A DNA stretch of 64,000 nt, from NCBI GenBank assembly GCA_038496445.1, contig JALMLS010000411.1, positions 147,906 through 211,905 of the forward strand, in the 5' to 3' direction. Below, in pieces: positions 11,540-24,287 of this stretch. A model generated the notes under the pieces. That model ran no database searches, was not told the DNA's origin, and saw only the letters and a list, made by a program, of their open reading frames with translations. The stretch is from Trichosphaerium sp. ATCC 40318 (Eukaryota; Discosea; Flabellinia; Trichosidae). The translations under genes were made by a program, and so were the position numbers. Every line of letters begins with the position of its first letter. The first letter of the stretch is position 1.

Positions 11540-13663
11540 CGGGTAAGTTTAAAAATATGGTTTGTTCTCGCAGCGAAAAGGGTCCGAATTTACATTATCT
11601 GTACGTTCAATAAACAGAAAAAATTCATGTGAACCGACGTGGAGGTTCGATTTGGTGCCACGTAAGCGAAACTAGAGTACGGAGAGATTTTTAGACGAAG
11701 TAAAAACTGTGGTTTAATTGTGAGTTGTTACGTAACGCTTTACTGCATCACGTGGCTTGAAAAACTTCTGATTTTCGCGCATAAAACTCATTTTGCATTG
11801 AATATTGAGTCATTTCGTTAGTTTGTGAATCCTTTTTGATGAGGGCCGAAAAAGACTTTTTGAAACAACGTGCTAACCTTTTTTACAAATTGTTCCAAAT
11901 TTTTTTTTCTCGCAAAATTCAATAAAAACCCAAACAGAAACGCAAATTCACGTGCTTCACAAATTTTCGCTAGTTTATACTTTGACCTAATTTGCAGCTT
12001 AAAATTTGCGTGGCTTTGTCCAGGACGTCTTTATGATGTGGCATGAAAATTACGAGTTTCCTAGCAAGGCCAACAGTGCGAAATACAAAATTGCGAGCTA
12101 TAATTGCAAGGAGCTTCTTGTGTTTGTTGCTGTCGCAACACTCCTGAAAATCACAATACGCTTCAACTTCAGATAAAGTACTTCGTCTCAAGAAAGCATA
12201 GTTTCACTAGCTCGTTGTCAAGCTATTTTAGATGAAAAGGAAGGCATGTCTTTCAATAAAATGAGCTATTGTCGGAGGTTCACACCAGCAAGTGGTTCAT
12301 TTAACCAGCTCAAACTGAGGTCACGACAAAGCCTACAATTAATGTCATACTGGTTTTTTCGTGCAAACAGAACAAGTTAGATTCACGCGTTCTTGTTGAT
12401 CTACAATACCAGATTGGATAGACTACGTCTCACTCAGCTTCGATCCCCTGGATCACGTAGCCAGAGACCCTTCCATTTATTAAATTGGAGTTATCTCTTG
12501 TACACATACAACAAATTACATAAATCAATTGAAGCATTCAATATTCAATCCATTAACAAAAACTTTTGAATCGTAATCTGCCATTGTATAGAACTGCTAC
12601 TTGCTGATGTTGTTTTACGATACTAACGTATTTAAAGAACTACCTCTCACTTATCAAACGCCAGTAAAATACTTATTTATACTGTCATAAATGTACAGCA
12701 TCTGTACCAATAGTTTCTGCTTTTTTTCTTAATACGAACCCATTACGGGCTACTAAAACAGTTAAAGTTCTAACACTCTCATGAGTGTATTAGATCAAGA
12801 AGATTGTATGACTGTGAGAGTGTATATGTTAATAGGATCTCTTTCTTTCTTCTATCAACTAACCAAGGAACACTAACTATAAACGATGTTGGGGAAGAAA
12901 AAATGTCTTGTGGCGCTGCGATTGAAAAGGAAATTTTAGGGTGGGATGTGGGTGATTGCTGCTCCCCATGTTGTTTATACGCTTTGTAGGGCTGTTGCTG
13001 ATTTATACAAAGTCCACTGAAGTTTACCCAAACGTCTGTAGCGGAGTAAAACACGTGTACAGCCATGAGGTTTCACTGTTACTGTTTCATGGAACTGATT
13101 TTAGTAGGTATGCCAAAGCGTGTATGCTTCCTTACGCTAAAGTAGGATTGCAAATAATACACCACCAGCGAAGGTATTGTCAAGTCACGTCAAGTTAACG
13201 CTATTGCACGTGGTTTTTTTTTGTTGAGTAAGGAACAGTTACAGATTTATGTCAAACTCTGGTACAGGAACCATTTACGCCACACTCGTAACACGTTGTG
13301 CATGTTTACCAGGGTATCGGCTTGTTGAGAGCGGTTTGCATGACGCCTTTCCACGTGGTATAAAGTTACTATATTAAGAAAACCGTTAGCTTGACATGGC
13401 TTGACAATCGCTGCCCAGTAGCAGTGGAAAGAGTTCGACAATACGAAACGGCATTTTCTATATTTTTTTCATAAATGGTCAAACAATGATGTTTCATTAT
13501 TTCAGATTAATGCACTTAAAATCGCTAGGCTGCTTTACCACAAGTAGCATGTATCCGTTGTACATATTTTAAGTCGGAAAAATCCCTTGTTTATCAAAAG
13601 GGAAAGGTGTTAAAATTGAATAAAATTACTAAGTTCTAGTAAACTAGAAATTTATGTATTGTT
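11540..13663. other. Long gene-poor interval
   Basis: 2.1 kb with no gene I can support well. It holds one protein-like frame (11970-12191, listed separately), T-rich stretches, several CACGTG palindromes and a short imperfect hairpin (CTACGT...ACGTAG near 12.42-12.46 kb). No tRNA T-arm consensus was found there. Confidence 0.45.
11970..12191 (-). CDS. Doubtful short ORF or exon
   Basis: Open frame of about 73 codons, protein-like in composition (a Cys-containing acidic start, then a helical stretch KKLLAIIARNFVFRTVGLAR). It has no in-frame ATG at its 5' end, so it would have to be an internal or last exon; I could not find a convincing upstream exon. Function unknown. Confidence 0.25.
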   Translation of the reverse strand: MRRSTLSEVEAYCDFQECCDSNKHKKLLAIIARNFVFRTVGLARKLVIFMPHHKDVLDKATQILSCKLGQSIN

Positions 13664-14028
13664 TTATTTAGCATATTTTGCAAATGTCAAGTAAGTTTGT
13701 CCGTGGAATACTTCACTTATGAGCTTAAACCCTTGGTTTAAAAAGTATTCAATTAGCAGTGTCGGTAATACGAGCGAGTGCACAGTGCATTTAGCACCTT
13801 TTAGAACCAATTCACCGTCTGAAGTACTCCATTTTATCTTCTCTTTATTCTTTGTTCCTGATCTCTCTACTATCGCGTCGCGTAGTCCTTCACTATACTT
13901 CTTGACAGAGTTTGTACAGTGTATGGAACATGATTTAACCGTAATTGCTAGCACAAGTGGTGAGATAAACCGTACTTTCGAAAACAACTTTTGTGATTAC
14001 CTAAACGCATTCGAATTACTTCTGCCAT
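13664..14028 (-). CDS. Small conserved-looking hypothetical protein
   Basis: Two exons: ATG at 14028, exon 1 to 14001 (MAEVIRMRL), a 53-nt intron with GTAATC donor, exon 2 from 13947 to the stop at 13664. Splicing is in frame and yields about 103 residues: a beta-rich start (AITVKSCSIHCTNSV), a Lys-rich middle and a C-terminal half with LPTLLIEYFLNQGFKLISEV. No signal peptide, membrane segment or family match that I recognise. Confidence 0.5.
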
Positions 14029-14240
14029 CAGAGGTGTTGTTACGTGTATGTGTTGGTACTTGTTATGTTATTTTAAAATTAGATTAAGTCAATCCAACAA
14101 TCACGTGACTATAATTTTCACTCTGCTTTATAAACTACTGTACGTTACATGCTTTCTTGTTTTTCAGGTCTACCTAAAAAAGAAATATCTTGTGTGAACT
14201 GATGGCTTTTGGGTTACCCATTCAACATTACCCATATCAA

Positions 14241-14809
14241 TCAACGCTTTCTATCGTAGCTAGAACTATTGAATTGATATTCTTTGACACTGCGCAACGC
14301 AGTTCTATTCATCAACGGTTTTTTGTCTTCGTTTTGCCAGTAAATACAGATTCAAAGCAACGTACGTACCTTCTAATACTGCCTGCTGTAGCCGTTTCGC
14401 CTGTAACACCACAGCTAATAGATGCTGATTTTACCTATAACAAGCGACACGTACTGACAACAGACAGGGAGCAGTAGTATATTACGTATGGTTTTGCTAT
14501 GGTTCCCTTAACAACCCAACTGAGCCTGTAGAGACGTTGTGATTATCTAAAATTCTTTTTGCAAAAAAAGCCAGTTTCTGCCCTATCTGACGGATTTGAC
14601 ACTTCTGACAGGTCTTTGCAAATATCATTTTTTAAATATGATAATGAATCCAACCGTTTCAACCCACGTGATTTAACAGACCTCTTGCAAAATTTTTATT
14701 TATATATTTGGACACCTGGCCGCGTTTATAAAACCTACAGTAACACTGGTGGTGTTTTGAGGAGGTTTTAACGGTTTTATTCCTGCCTTGCTGTTTGGAT
14801 GCTGCCATA
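14241..14809 (-). CDS. Possible divergent or decayed histone H3-like gene
   Basis: Start ATG at 14809 gives a basic tail (MAASKQQGRNKTVKTSSK) that resembles the H3 tail (MAxxKQxxRKS). Later exons, joined by GTACGT-type introns, end in SIRRTALRSVKEYQFNSSSY then DRK. The core ALR-x-x-K-x-YQ matches the H3 alpha-N helix (ALREIRRYQKST) at the right spacing. The histone-fold helices alpha1-alpha3 were not found downstream, and the middle exons are uncertain. It may be a pseudogene, a truncated H3 variant or a chance match. Treat as a hypothesis. Confidence 0.27.
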
Positions 14810-15009
14810 GTGCTTTTGTGTGCGTGGGTAGGCGCTAGCGCTAGTAAGTTATACACGTACGTTTATTTTTTGAAGCATTACATACAGCAAACAGTGTTTG
14901 AGGCATTCATACCGTGTTTGGCGGTAGTGCTATATATTTGTAGTACATCGTACCATTTTTAATTCACTTTTAGCTCATTGAACACTTTTGTGGTATGTAA
15001 AATACTGCG

Positions 15010-15156
15010 ATGGTTCTATTGAAAACTGACATTGACAAGTTGCTATCACTTAAGGTACGTAAGTCCTACTATGAAGGCAACAAAAATGTCAGATCTTGCT
15101 AGATCTGCTAAAAGCTCTAGACACTCACTTTCTAGAAATAAAACTTGAATGAGCCA
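15010..15156 (+). CDS. Tiny two-exon frame resembling a TFIIS N-terminal domain fragment
   Basis: ATG at 15010, a GTACGTAAG donor after 15 codons, a 38-nt intron, and a second exon with ILLDLLKALDTHFLEIKLE followed by a stop. The L-x-x-L-x-x-LD-x-x-F pattern recalls the start of the TFIIS N-terminal (LW) domain. Far too short for a domain: probably a broken fragment or chance. Confidence 0.22.
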
Positions 15157-15419
15157 GATAATAATTGGTAACATAACTGGCAAGTTGTGTTCCCTTCTTT
15201 TGCCATGCTTTTGAGATGACTAAAATATCATGAGATATTAATAGAGACAAAGCTTGGTGGATGCAGTTATGTCTACTTTCACATTATATCCTCATCAGTC
15301 CAATTCAACACCTCAACCAACAACAGAACCTACAATGCCAACAGCTCTATTCTTAGACTTTTTCGCCTTATTATTACACGTGCTTTGCCGTCACCATTTT
15401 TTTGGTACCGCGTTGCATT
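15157..15419. other. Spacer before the receptor kinase 3' end
   Basis: No supported gene; a short plus-strand frame (15254-15448) overlaps the kinase 3' end and looks like chance. Confidence 0.4.
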
Positions 15420-18400
15420 CTATTCTGATTCATTGGCATCATCAATAATAGATACTAAAGCCTTGAAGCTTGGTCTATCTGAAGGAAGAAATGCCCAACA
15501 TTTTTTCATCAAGGTTTTCCAGTGAGAATTAACTTGATCATCCAAGTCAGGTGTATGCCCTTCATCTCTTATACGTACTGCCAGATCTAAAAAATCTGTA
15601 ACTTTACCAAAAGGAGTTCTCTTATAAATTAGCTCCCACGTGAGCATTCCAAATGACCATACCTGCATGTATGAGTACTAGAGAGACTTATTTTGGAATA
15701 CGTACATCACTTTTAGGTTCATATACCAGTCTCATTGACTCAGGACTCATCCATCGTATTGGACCAACACTAGTCTTTGTTTTGTTCTCTGAACCTGACA
15801 TTGCAGATTTTCTAGAACATTATTAGTGGAAGAGAGGAAAATAACGAGGTCAGGCCGTACCTAGACATTCCAAAATCAGATATCTTCACTACATTGTCAC
15901 CAGATAGCTAACAAAACAATTGTAAGCCTTTAAACAACTAAGTAAACAGTACCAATATATTCCTGCAAGCTAGATCTCTAAAGGAGTAACGTTGTTAATG
16001 AGATGGAATGTTGTGTATTAGTACCTATGAATGATCCTATTTGCATGAAGAAAAGTCATTCCTGCTGCGATTGAACTCAAATACTGCTTAATTTCATCAA
16101 AAGTAAAATCAATCTTCTTCTTCTTATACATGTGCCTCAAAGTTCCATTACTCATAAATTCTAATACTAGCATTGGTTTTCCATCCGATAAACATATACC
16201 AATTGTTCCAACGATATTAGGATGAGGAGGAAGACTCATATTTACTTCAACCTAACAAAGTCAAAAAAAAGGTAAAACACAATGTACGCCTTAACCTCTC
16301 TCAAAAAATTCTGGTTTTCCTCAGGACCAAGACTAGATATTTTGACAGCAACATCTTTCCCTTTGTAAGTAGCTTTCATCACAGACCCAAAACTACCCTC
16401 ACCTGAAAGGTACGATAGAGTAAGCAAAAAAACAAGAAAGTTGTTTGTGTTGGTACCAAGTTTTTCACCAAATATTAAGTCTTCTTCTTTCACTAATGTA
16501 ACACTATCTGTAGCAATATCGTCGTAAACAACAGTCGATGAAACAGGCTCCAGCTTATTTAATACAGCACCTGCCTTTTGCACTTCTTTTTTTTTATGAA
16601 CACAAAAGAAATACCAAAGTCCAACACAAATCACAGCAAGGATTATCAATAGTACCGCAACGATAATAGCTATAAGCGCTATCAAAAGAAGTTAGTTGAG
16701 CCTATTTAGGTATTGTGTACCTGTGCTAGATGACTCAGGGCCTCCCGTAATGTTTGTGGTCGTGTTTGAAATTGGCTCTGTAGGTACAACAGTTGGAGGA
16801 AGTGTTGTAGGTGAAAGTGTTGTGGGTGAAAGTGTTGTGGGTGAAAGTGTTGTAGGTGGAAGTGTTGTTGGTATAAGAGGTATAACTTGCTGAAAACAGT
16901 TAGGATCAGGTTCGTATAGACACTCTGGATTATAGAATGTTTGGTTAGGTGCTTCGGGTATTTCAAAAGGAGCCAAATGCCAACTTGTTACACTTGAATC
17001 ATACACCATACAACTGGGTTTCCTTGACTCACAGATCTACAACCAATTATTATGCGACAACTGAAATAGATCTAACATACTTGCGCCATCTCCACACTTG
17101 CACAAGCGCCTCTATGGGGTGGAATATAGCTACTTACATCACAATACTCAATAGTAGCAGGTTCTCCTTCTTTGCAACCAAATGCAGGTGATCCAGGAAC
17201 TCTCTTTTCAACAACACAAGTTCCAGTTGCTCGGTCACAGTATGAGGGATTACAAATGTCTTCAGAGGTGCAAGTTTCGCTACAAATATTTACTGGAGCT
17301 GATTTACATCCCACATTATCATTGTAAAAGATTTCAGCTAAAGCAACTCAGTTGCAACCAAATTGTATATGACGCACATCCCATACTATAAGCAATAGGT
17401 GAAGGAATCAGGGCATCGGAATCACATAATGATGGAGAGAAACCTAACAATAAAAAGTTGGGAATTTGATTACTTTGGCGGGTGTACTTACAATGTACTT
17501 GTACAGACTCGGGTGAATTTACGAATATTTCATTTGGTCTATACGAACACCCTTCATCTGGACTGCGACATATATTTGAAGTACAAGGATTTGCATCATC
17601 ACATTTAACGTTATCACATGTACATTCTTGGTCGCAAGTACATTCTCCTTTGCACGTGTTGCCACACAAACTTCGTACTACTATCAAAGAAATAGGTTTA
17701 ATACATGTTGTATAGGCCAAGCTTAGTGTATAGAGTGTACCTTGGCATAGATTAGGAGAAATAGCCGGAAGAGCATTGGAAGAGAGGAAAATGCTGTTAG
17801 TAATGTTAACTTCGTTTGGTAGGTAATATAGATTTGTATCTGTTGATCCAATTGACACAGAGTGTATTGAAACTCCCTTTATAGTAATTAGCTGCGTTTC
17901 TTCTTTTTGTTTGTTTTTGCTACTTGTCACACATACCTCAGATTCGAGAGTACTAACAATGTTATCATTTGGATCAAATGCACCACATTTAGGGCCATGA
18001 TATTGATTGACAATTAGTACTTTGTTATTTCTCCCTGTTCTTCCATAATTATCAAAATGTTCACGTGCAAGTGAAAGACCTTAACGCAATATTGAAATTA
18101 GAGAATTTTCTTTGTATATAGAACAATGTATCATTAAACAAACTCACCCTTCGTTACATCATGACATCCACCAATGTCGTTGCGAATACGAATAATTTCA
18201 AGTTGTCGAAGAAAGTACGATTTGTCGTGGCTTCCCAGTGGTAGGACAACTTGAGCTGTGTCTCTATATAGAATAATACCAGTACGGTACCCATACTCAC
18301 CAAGCTTGAGTGGTGTTATAATATCAATAATGAACAGAAAGTATAAGTCCCAATTAAAGTGTATACAACAATCTTCAAATGAAGTTCTGTTGAAAGGACC

Positions 18401-19433
18401 AAACCCTTCACTACATTGGGACGCTTTGTTTGTAAAACATGAGCTTGTGATACACCTAAAGTAGTGGTCATACCTCCGACCTCACATGTTGCAGTATTCA
18501 ACGCATTTTCGGAAGCATCAATAACTATCACAAAATCAGAACCTTATTAATCATTTGAAGCTCACCGAATATCATGTCTGTTGTATCAACGCAAAGCACA
18601 TCTGTGCAATTTGTAAGAGTAATACTTTCGAATGGTAAATTTTGAGTATCATGAATGTCAATGATAACACCATCAGAGAAAACAACCCTAGCAGCTCTTT
18701 TGTAAAAAAATAAAACAACAATCAAACTGCGTTTTTGTACCTGACCGGCGTTCTCTTTCCTTCAACAAAATACAACTCTTGAACATCCATAAATGTGTGA
18801 GACAACCCCTGAGGAGGGCTCCTCCAATGTCGAGTCCTATATACACGTGTAAGAAACCACAAATGCGAACACATGTGTTTACGTATTTAATAGCTTGTAT
18901 TCCTGTGATTCATCAAAAGGATACTTTGTCCTATGTTTGATTATCACTCCATGTGTTTCTTCTCGATCTATCCAGAAAATAGGATCAAAGGGGTGTTCCA
19001 TTGTATCCAGCCTTTCGTTCATTACTCTCTTTTTGCACGTGTTTTCGCAGCCTGTTTTGCTTATCACTTGTTTCTTTGAATTGTTAACAAAGATATTAGG
19101 AGACATGTATTTTTCTCGGCTGTTACAAACAACACTTACTGAGGCTATGGACCAGGTGTCTACATAATGCTTTACCGCATCGTTTCTAGTGAAAAAGACC
19201 TCTACATTGTCTACTTCGTCGCCTACTGATACCTCGTAGCCGAATTCACCGTATTGTACAGGCTTTGCAGTAAGTTAAACTTTTTATCTTTAAACATTAC
19301 ATACAACGCTTGAAATATTGCCATACATCACTGAGGGCCTTCTGAATATCTCAACACCGGCGCCATTGATAAAAGTAATTATAGAGGTAATAATTAAGAG
19401 CAATAGCTTAGCCTGATCACAGCTGCAAACCAT
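15420..19433 (-). CDS. TKL-type transmembrane receptor kinase
   Basis: Start ATG at 19433 opens a signal peptide (AKLLLLIITSIITFING). A long ectodomain follows, with Cys-rich modules near 17.6-17.1 kb (CTCDNVKCDDANPCTSNIC, CGNTCKGECTCDQEC), then a Thr/Pro stalk of (PTTLS)n at 16.8-16.9 kb. One transmembrane helix (LIAIIVAVLLIILAVICVGL) and a basic stop-transfer precede the kinase domain: G-loop GEGSFGSV, VAVKI, catalytic loop HRDLACRNIL, DFGMS, activation segment VGPIRWMSPE, and DVWSFGMLTWEL. All catalytic residues are present, so it should be active on Ser/Thr or Tyr. The loop reads ACRN instead of the usual AARN. Many exons; intron sites agree with reading frame in the kinase part, while ectodomain exon borders are less certain. 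The ligand is unknown. Confidence 0.85.
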
Positions 19434-20539
19434 ATACGAATATACGTACAACTTTGCACGTGATTATATTTTTCACACGAATGAACACTTAAGTGTTCGC
19501 TGCTAAAATTTAAGGGACTAAATATTTCCACCTTGGGAAACACTTTTGCATAACTTCAAAAGCAAAGAGGAAAGAAAATTGTGGATTTCGCGATATTGCG
19601 TGATTGAACCGTTGGTTGCGTAGCACTGTTGAGTCACAATGAATTGCCTCCTTCTTAGCGACCAAGCAACGCTAGTACTCTTTAACACGTTACAAAAGTT
19701 GTTTTACCTTTTTTTGCAAAAAGTAATGCTTGTTTCTACACTGTAGAGAAGTCACTACTCAGGGGCACCTCGTTGTCACCTACAGGTGTGCAACGAACAC
19801 ATACTAGACTGATGTTACTAAACCGCCCTCGTACAACCAACCCGTGCTATACAAAGTTGTAAATGTCACGGATCAAACATTTACCGCGGAATTGCAATGC
19901 CAACATGCACCATCACACAGGATCCCCTGCCATCGGAATTAGGCTTTCGCACCGATAACAGATCCAACATGTTGCAAGATGACTCCCTTTAGCCTTGTTA
20001 GAAACTAGAATTTTACCATTATCTGATTTAGAGATCAAAGGTAGCAGCGATCGCTGCGGTTAGAAAAACAATTTTCAGAATTTAAATACTCTGGATTCTA
20101 TCCCAAAATTAAATTGTGGTTTTTGTGGATTCTATAACAAAATCACAGTATAGTGTTTATGCGTGCCACGGCGATGGTTGTGAAATTCAGACCGCTACAA
20201 CTCTTTTAACGGTTTTGAATTTTTATGAAATTTCACAATTTTTTGCAATGAACCTTAACGAAAATCGCTAGCGACGTGTCTAATGGGAATGTGGCGCTAG
20301 TACAACTATTTTAGCACAGAAGGATCAGATCCAGTGGAAAACGAAAAAGGAATAAAAGTTGACCCTACCGAAACGGCGAACTTGAACGCTTTATTTACTC
20401 ACTACGTACGTCTACTTGAAAAATAGCGTCAAATGGCACATTGTATCTCTAAAAATAACTAAACTCGATATTCTCTTGTCTGACAAGTTTATTTAACAGT
20501 ACTACGCAATGTACAACTCAAAAACGAAGAAAGGTGATC
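19434..20539. other. Intergenic region, 1.1 kb
   Basis: Lies upstream of the receptor kinase start and downstream of the RPA1 stop. I see no gene, structured RNA or repeat here; it presumably includes the kinase promoter. Confidence 0.45.
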
Positions 20540-22964
20540 CTACATGTAAGATGCAATCTTGGCCAGCAAAGTATTACCTTCCTCTACAAAATCAAGCTCC
20601 TTGTATCCAATAAGGTTGCATTTAACGATCTGTTCACCCTTGTACTCTTCTTCGCGTGCACGAAGTACAAGCTCGACGGGTTTAAGCGTAGCTCTTTCGA
20701 AAATATGATTATACTCGCTCTCAGGCATAGTACCAGCTGATTGGCTCTAAAGGTACGCGTAAACAATAACTACGAATGTTTTTCTCATTCTTTTTCTTGT
20801 ACCTCTTTGTAGCCTTCAACCTGGTCTGCAGGTAGACCTAGGATCTGGTTTCCTTCACGATCAAAGCATCCGAGCCATTTGTGACCTGTATGATCGGAAC
20901 AAAGAAGGGATAGGACATATCTACGCGCGTAAGTAAATTAAACAAGACTAAACTATAAAGCGACTAAACCTACCTCTTTTCGCATGTGTTGTATTGTTTA
21001 CCGCATCCACTGCAGTAAAATTGACCATTTGACTCTTCAACCTTTTTGTTGCACTTTTCAGAAGGGCAAGCATCATAGCATAGTTTGGCGTTATCTCCAT
21101 GCTTGATCTTAGTGACCATGCCTCTAACTTTGAAATAGTCTGCTTTGCCTACGCCAAGACCTTCGGCACTACAATACGTTAGACAAGTAACGTGTCGGCT
21201 ATTTTGCGTGCTCTACAGCGCTTAGTGGTTTTTCTTCAGTGTTTCTGTTGCTACTTCCGCCAGAAAAGCCGCCACTGCGTTGGGAGAGCGTAACAATAGA
21301 CGCCTCAAGTTGTGTTGCATCTAGAAGATAATTAGAATAAAAACCGCGTAAACAAAATCCTCTACGTGCCTGAACTATCCCACCACTGTCTAAGTGTTGC
21401 AGCCTCTGGTATGTTAGGATTGAATTCAATACGTGTAGATCCGATTGTTCCCAACGTTTTGCCTATCAAAGCGATCAGCAGCTAATAAGGAACACCCAAA
21501 AAACCTCCCTAACCTCTACAGCAACATACCATTAAAGTCTGATACTTTGGCCTCTTTTACAACCATCACATAGCCCACTTGACCCTCGAAATTCTCGGCA
21601 GCATCACGCCATATTGTGAGATCAATAGCTCTAAACACAACGCCGTTAGCTCTCAAGACTAACGCAATATTAACCAGGTAAACCAGTACCTGCTTGTTTG
21701 ATCTACAAGAGTAATTGCACGCTTAGAGAACTCTACAAAACCCAAGAATTAACGGCCAGAGAACAAAAGAAAGAAGTAACTAATTTAAATACCTTGTCCA
21801 CTCTTTTTACTCGTGATAGTATCAACATCTGAAACGGTTTTGATTATACCAATAACATCACAAAACTACAAAAAAGAAAGATTAACGTTGGATGCCAAAA
21901 AGGATCAAAAAAAAGCGCGTACCTCTCCTTCATTGATGTTTTGTACGCCCTCGATTGGTACGAAGGTGTAATTTTGTGTGGATGTGAGCTCTGCAGGGTT
22001 GACTGACGTATCAGCAGTAACTGTGGACTTGCTGTTAAGTGTGATTTCATATTCATGTTTTGATCGCTTGTATGCCATTCTTAATTTACCACCAGAAACA
22101 CAATACACCTATTAAACCAAACGTTAAAACAAAACCAAAACGGACTAAAAGCTAAGTAAATAAAAAACTCGCTACGCACGCCATCTTTTTGGAAAATGCT
22201 TCCCAATGTGTCGCATTCAGGCTCCCAGAGGTTAAGCCGGATCTCGCCTGATTTATCTGCAATATCAAGGTTCATTATTCTGCAATGCTTGCCGCTTTTT
22301 GCTGTAAATTCGCGTATTGCTCCTTTGTAAACGATTTTACCGCGAATCATCCTAAAACAAGTTGTTTGTACAAACAACAGATGAATTATCAATCATACCA
22401 ATTGTTCTGGAAGTTGTTCAGGCAAGAGATTGGATATACAGTCTGTCCGTCAGGACCAGGTGGCAAAGAATCATTTGAGTCATCCATCTGCATTTGGCCG
22501 CCCGTTTGTCCCTGAGCGCGTTCAATATTAGCAGGAGTACCAATAGCGCCGTCGGTTGGCCCACTGACATTCTCGCATTTGAGAATGATTACAATCCTGC
22601 GATAAAACATTTAGTTGCTGCTTTGTCGCGTTAGGGACGCGTACTTGTTACTGTGGACTTGATTACACATATATTCATTCAATCTGATCAAACCAAAGTT
22701 CTCAATGGATTTGTTCGTTACCAAAGAGTTTAATTGTGTAGTAAGCATAGCCTGTATGTAGTACTGAGAATCAGAGACGACCAACCTTTATCCGTTAGAA
22801 GAAAAACAATATGTTTTAACGTTTTACCTGTATCTCTCTGTAATTTGACTGCTGCTAGCCGGTTGAAGACGTTTTATATCAACAACTTGTAAAACAGGCT
22901 GATTTGCTTGCGTGCCGTTGTAAATTTGTTGTACTGAACCTACGGTAAGAAGTTCTTGAGCCAT
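20540..22964 (-). CDS. RPA1: Replication protein A large subunit (RPA70)
   Basis: Single-stranded DNA-binding subunit of RPA, acting in replication, repair and recombination. Start ATG at 22964 (MAQELLTVGSVQQIYNG...), stop at 20540-20542. The N-terminal OB domain is followed by a linker and the DNA-binding OB folds: RGKIVYKGAIREF and DKSGEIRLNLWEPECD lie in DBD-A, and the fold-B and fold-C exons follow. DBD-C has the expected zinc ribbon near 21.0 kb: ACPSEKC ... FYCSGC, which is C-x4-C then C-x2-C. The protein ends with the C-terminal helix region used for trimer formation. About 10 exons with typical short introns. It lies head-to-head with PSF1, another replication gene, only ~96 bp away, so the two may share a promoter. 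Confidence 0.92.
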
Positions 22965-23060
22965 TGTGTTTTAGGAGGTTTAATGAGTTTTTTATTCAGT
23001 TCCAGGTATTTCCCGCCGAAATTCTTCAACTTTCTTCTTGCGAAAGAAACAAAGGCCACA

Positions 23061-24090
23061 ATGGCGCAACATAGAATATACAGCGATAAAGCATACAAGC
23101 TAGTGTTTGAATTCCGTAAAGCAAACCAATTTCTACCGCGTTATGATGTACTTGTTTGTTTAATCTTTTATCAGTACTGAGATATTCTGACACCCTGCAG
23201 GGTACCAAAATCAGCGATGTTGTTAACGAAACAAACAAAATGTATCAAAAGGCCGGAGCACTAATGATGCGACACCAAGAAGCGAAACAGTGCGTCAACG
23301 ATCAATTTGTAAACCCTTTCGCATTGTTAAACGTCAATAGATCAGGCATGGTTAGCAACTACACTGAGTGGATCAAAAACAACCCATCAGAAGGTAGCTC
23401 CAGTATTCTGTTGACAGAATGTATTGGCAAGAACAAGCGTTATGTCCTCGCTTATTTGTACGTCAAACAGGCAACGTTAGTTGCAAGTAATGTAGCTGTA
23501 GAATGGAACGTGTACAAAGGATAAAAAGAGTGAGATGGGAATTCGGCACGTTGTCTCCAGACAATGTAGAGAACATGTCTTCGCAAGAACAAAGATTCTT
23601 CAAAGGTTACAACAAGCACGTAGATTCTACAAATATCAAGCGCCTCACGTAGATCTAATCTTGTATCTAGACTACTGAGTGATTACATGGACAACATTGA
23701 TGATTTGGATCTCACAGCTGTACGTGAACCCTCAAGAAAGACTTTAAATTTTTTTAAACAACAACTTGTTTGTTGCCTTTTTGTAAAAGAGCTTCGCTCT
23801 GTTACGCAAGCTACAAGTCTCCAAGTCATTTTAAACTAACTTTTTTGTAGAACTTAACAGAACCGCCAACAGAACTATTTAAACGTGTATGTGTTATCAA
23901 GGATACTGAGGATATTGTGACGCAAACCGGCGAGCATCATCAATTTCTGCGTAGAGGTAATGGAGTTTTTTTAATTTTCATTTTTATTTGTTTTGATTGA
24001 TTTTTGTATAAAGGTGTTCAAATGAGTATTCCTCGCGTAGATGCTGAGCATTTGATAAAGCAGGGTATTGTCGAGGAAGTATACACATAA
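23061..24090 (+). CDS. PSF1: DNA replication complex GINS subunit PSF1
   Basis: Part of the CMG replicative helicase. Start ATG at 23061; stop at 24088-24090. Diagnostic helices: NKRYVLAYL joined across an intron to MERVQRIKRVRWEFGTLSP, the hallmark of PSF1; then FFKGYNK joined to LLSDYMDNIDDLDL. The C-terminal small domain starts PPTELFKRVCVIKDTEDIV and ends HLIKQGIVEEVYT, as in family members. Length (~190-200 residues) fits. One intron (23616-23670) must use a GC donor to keep the frame. Divergently paired with RPA1. Confidence 0.9.
23616..23670 (+). other. GC-AG intron (GCACGT donor) in PSF1
   Basis: 55-nt intron. Splicing GYNK at the GCACGT donor to LLSDYM after TTGTATCTAG restores a continuous PSF1 helix; every GT donor nearby gives a stop or a 22-nt intron. 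Confidence 0.7.
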
Positions 24091-24287
24091 ATGAAGGCTA
24101 TACCATTGTGCTAACCGCACTTCTTTGTACAATAAATAATAACAAGCCCAGTTTATTCCGCGTAGCGTAAACTCCATTTAAAAAAAAAACCCAAAAAACG
24201 TGACAGATAGCACGTAATCCGCCCTGCGCTTTGGTTATTATTGTATCTCTGCCTTGCGTTCGTACATTATCCGACGTAGCAGTCAAT

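Noticed and set aside
12420-12475. Possible tRNA-like hairpin (CTACGT...ACGTAG)
   Set aside because: No T-arm GTTCRA consensus or full cloverleaf on either strand.
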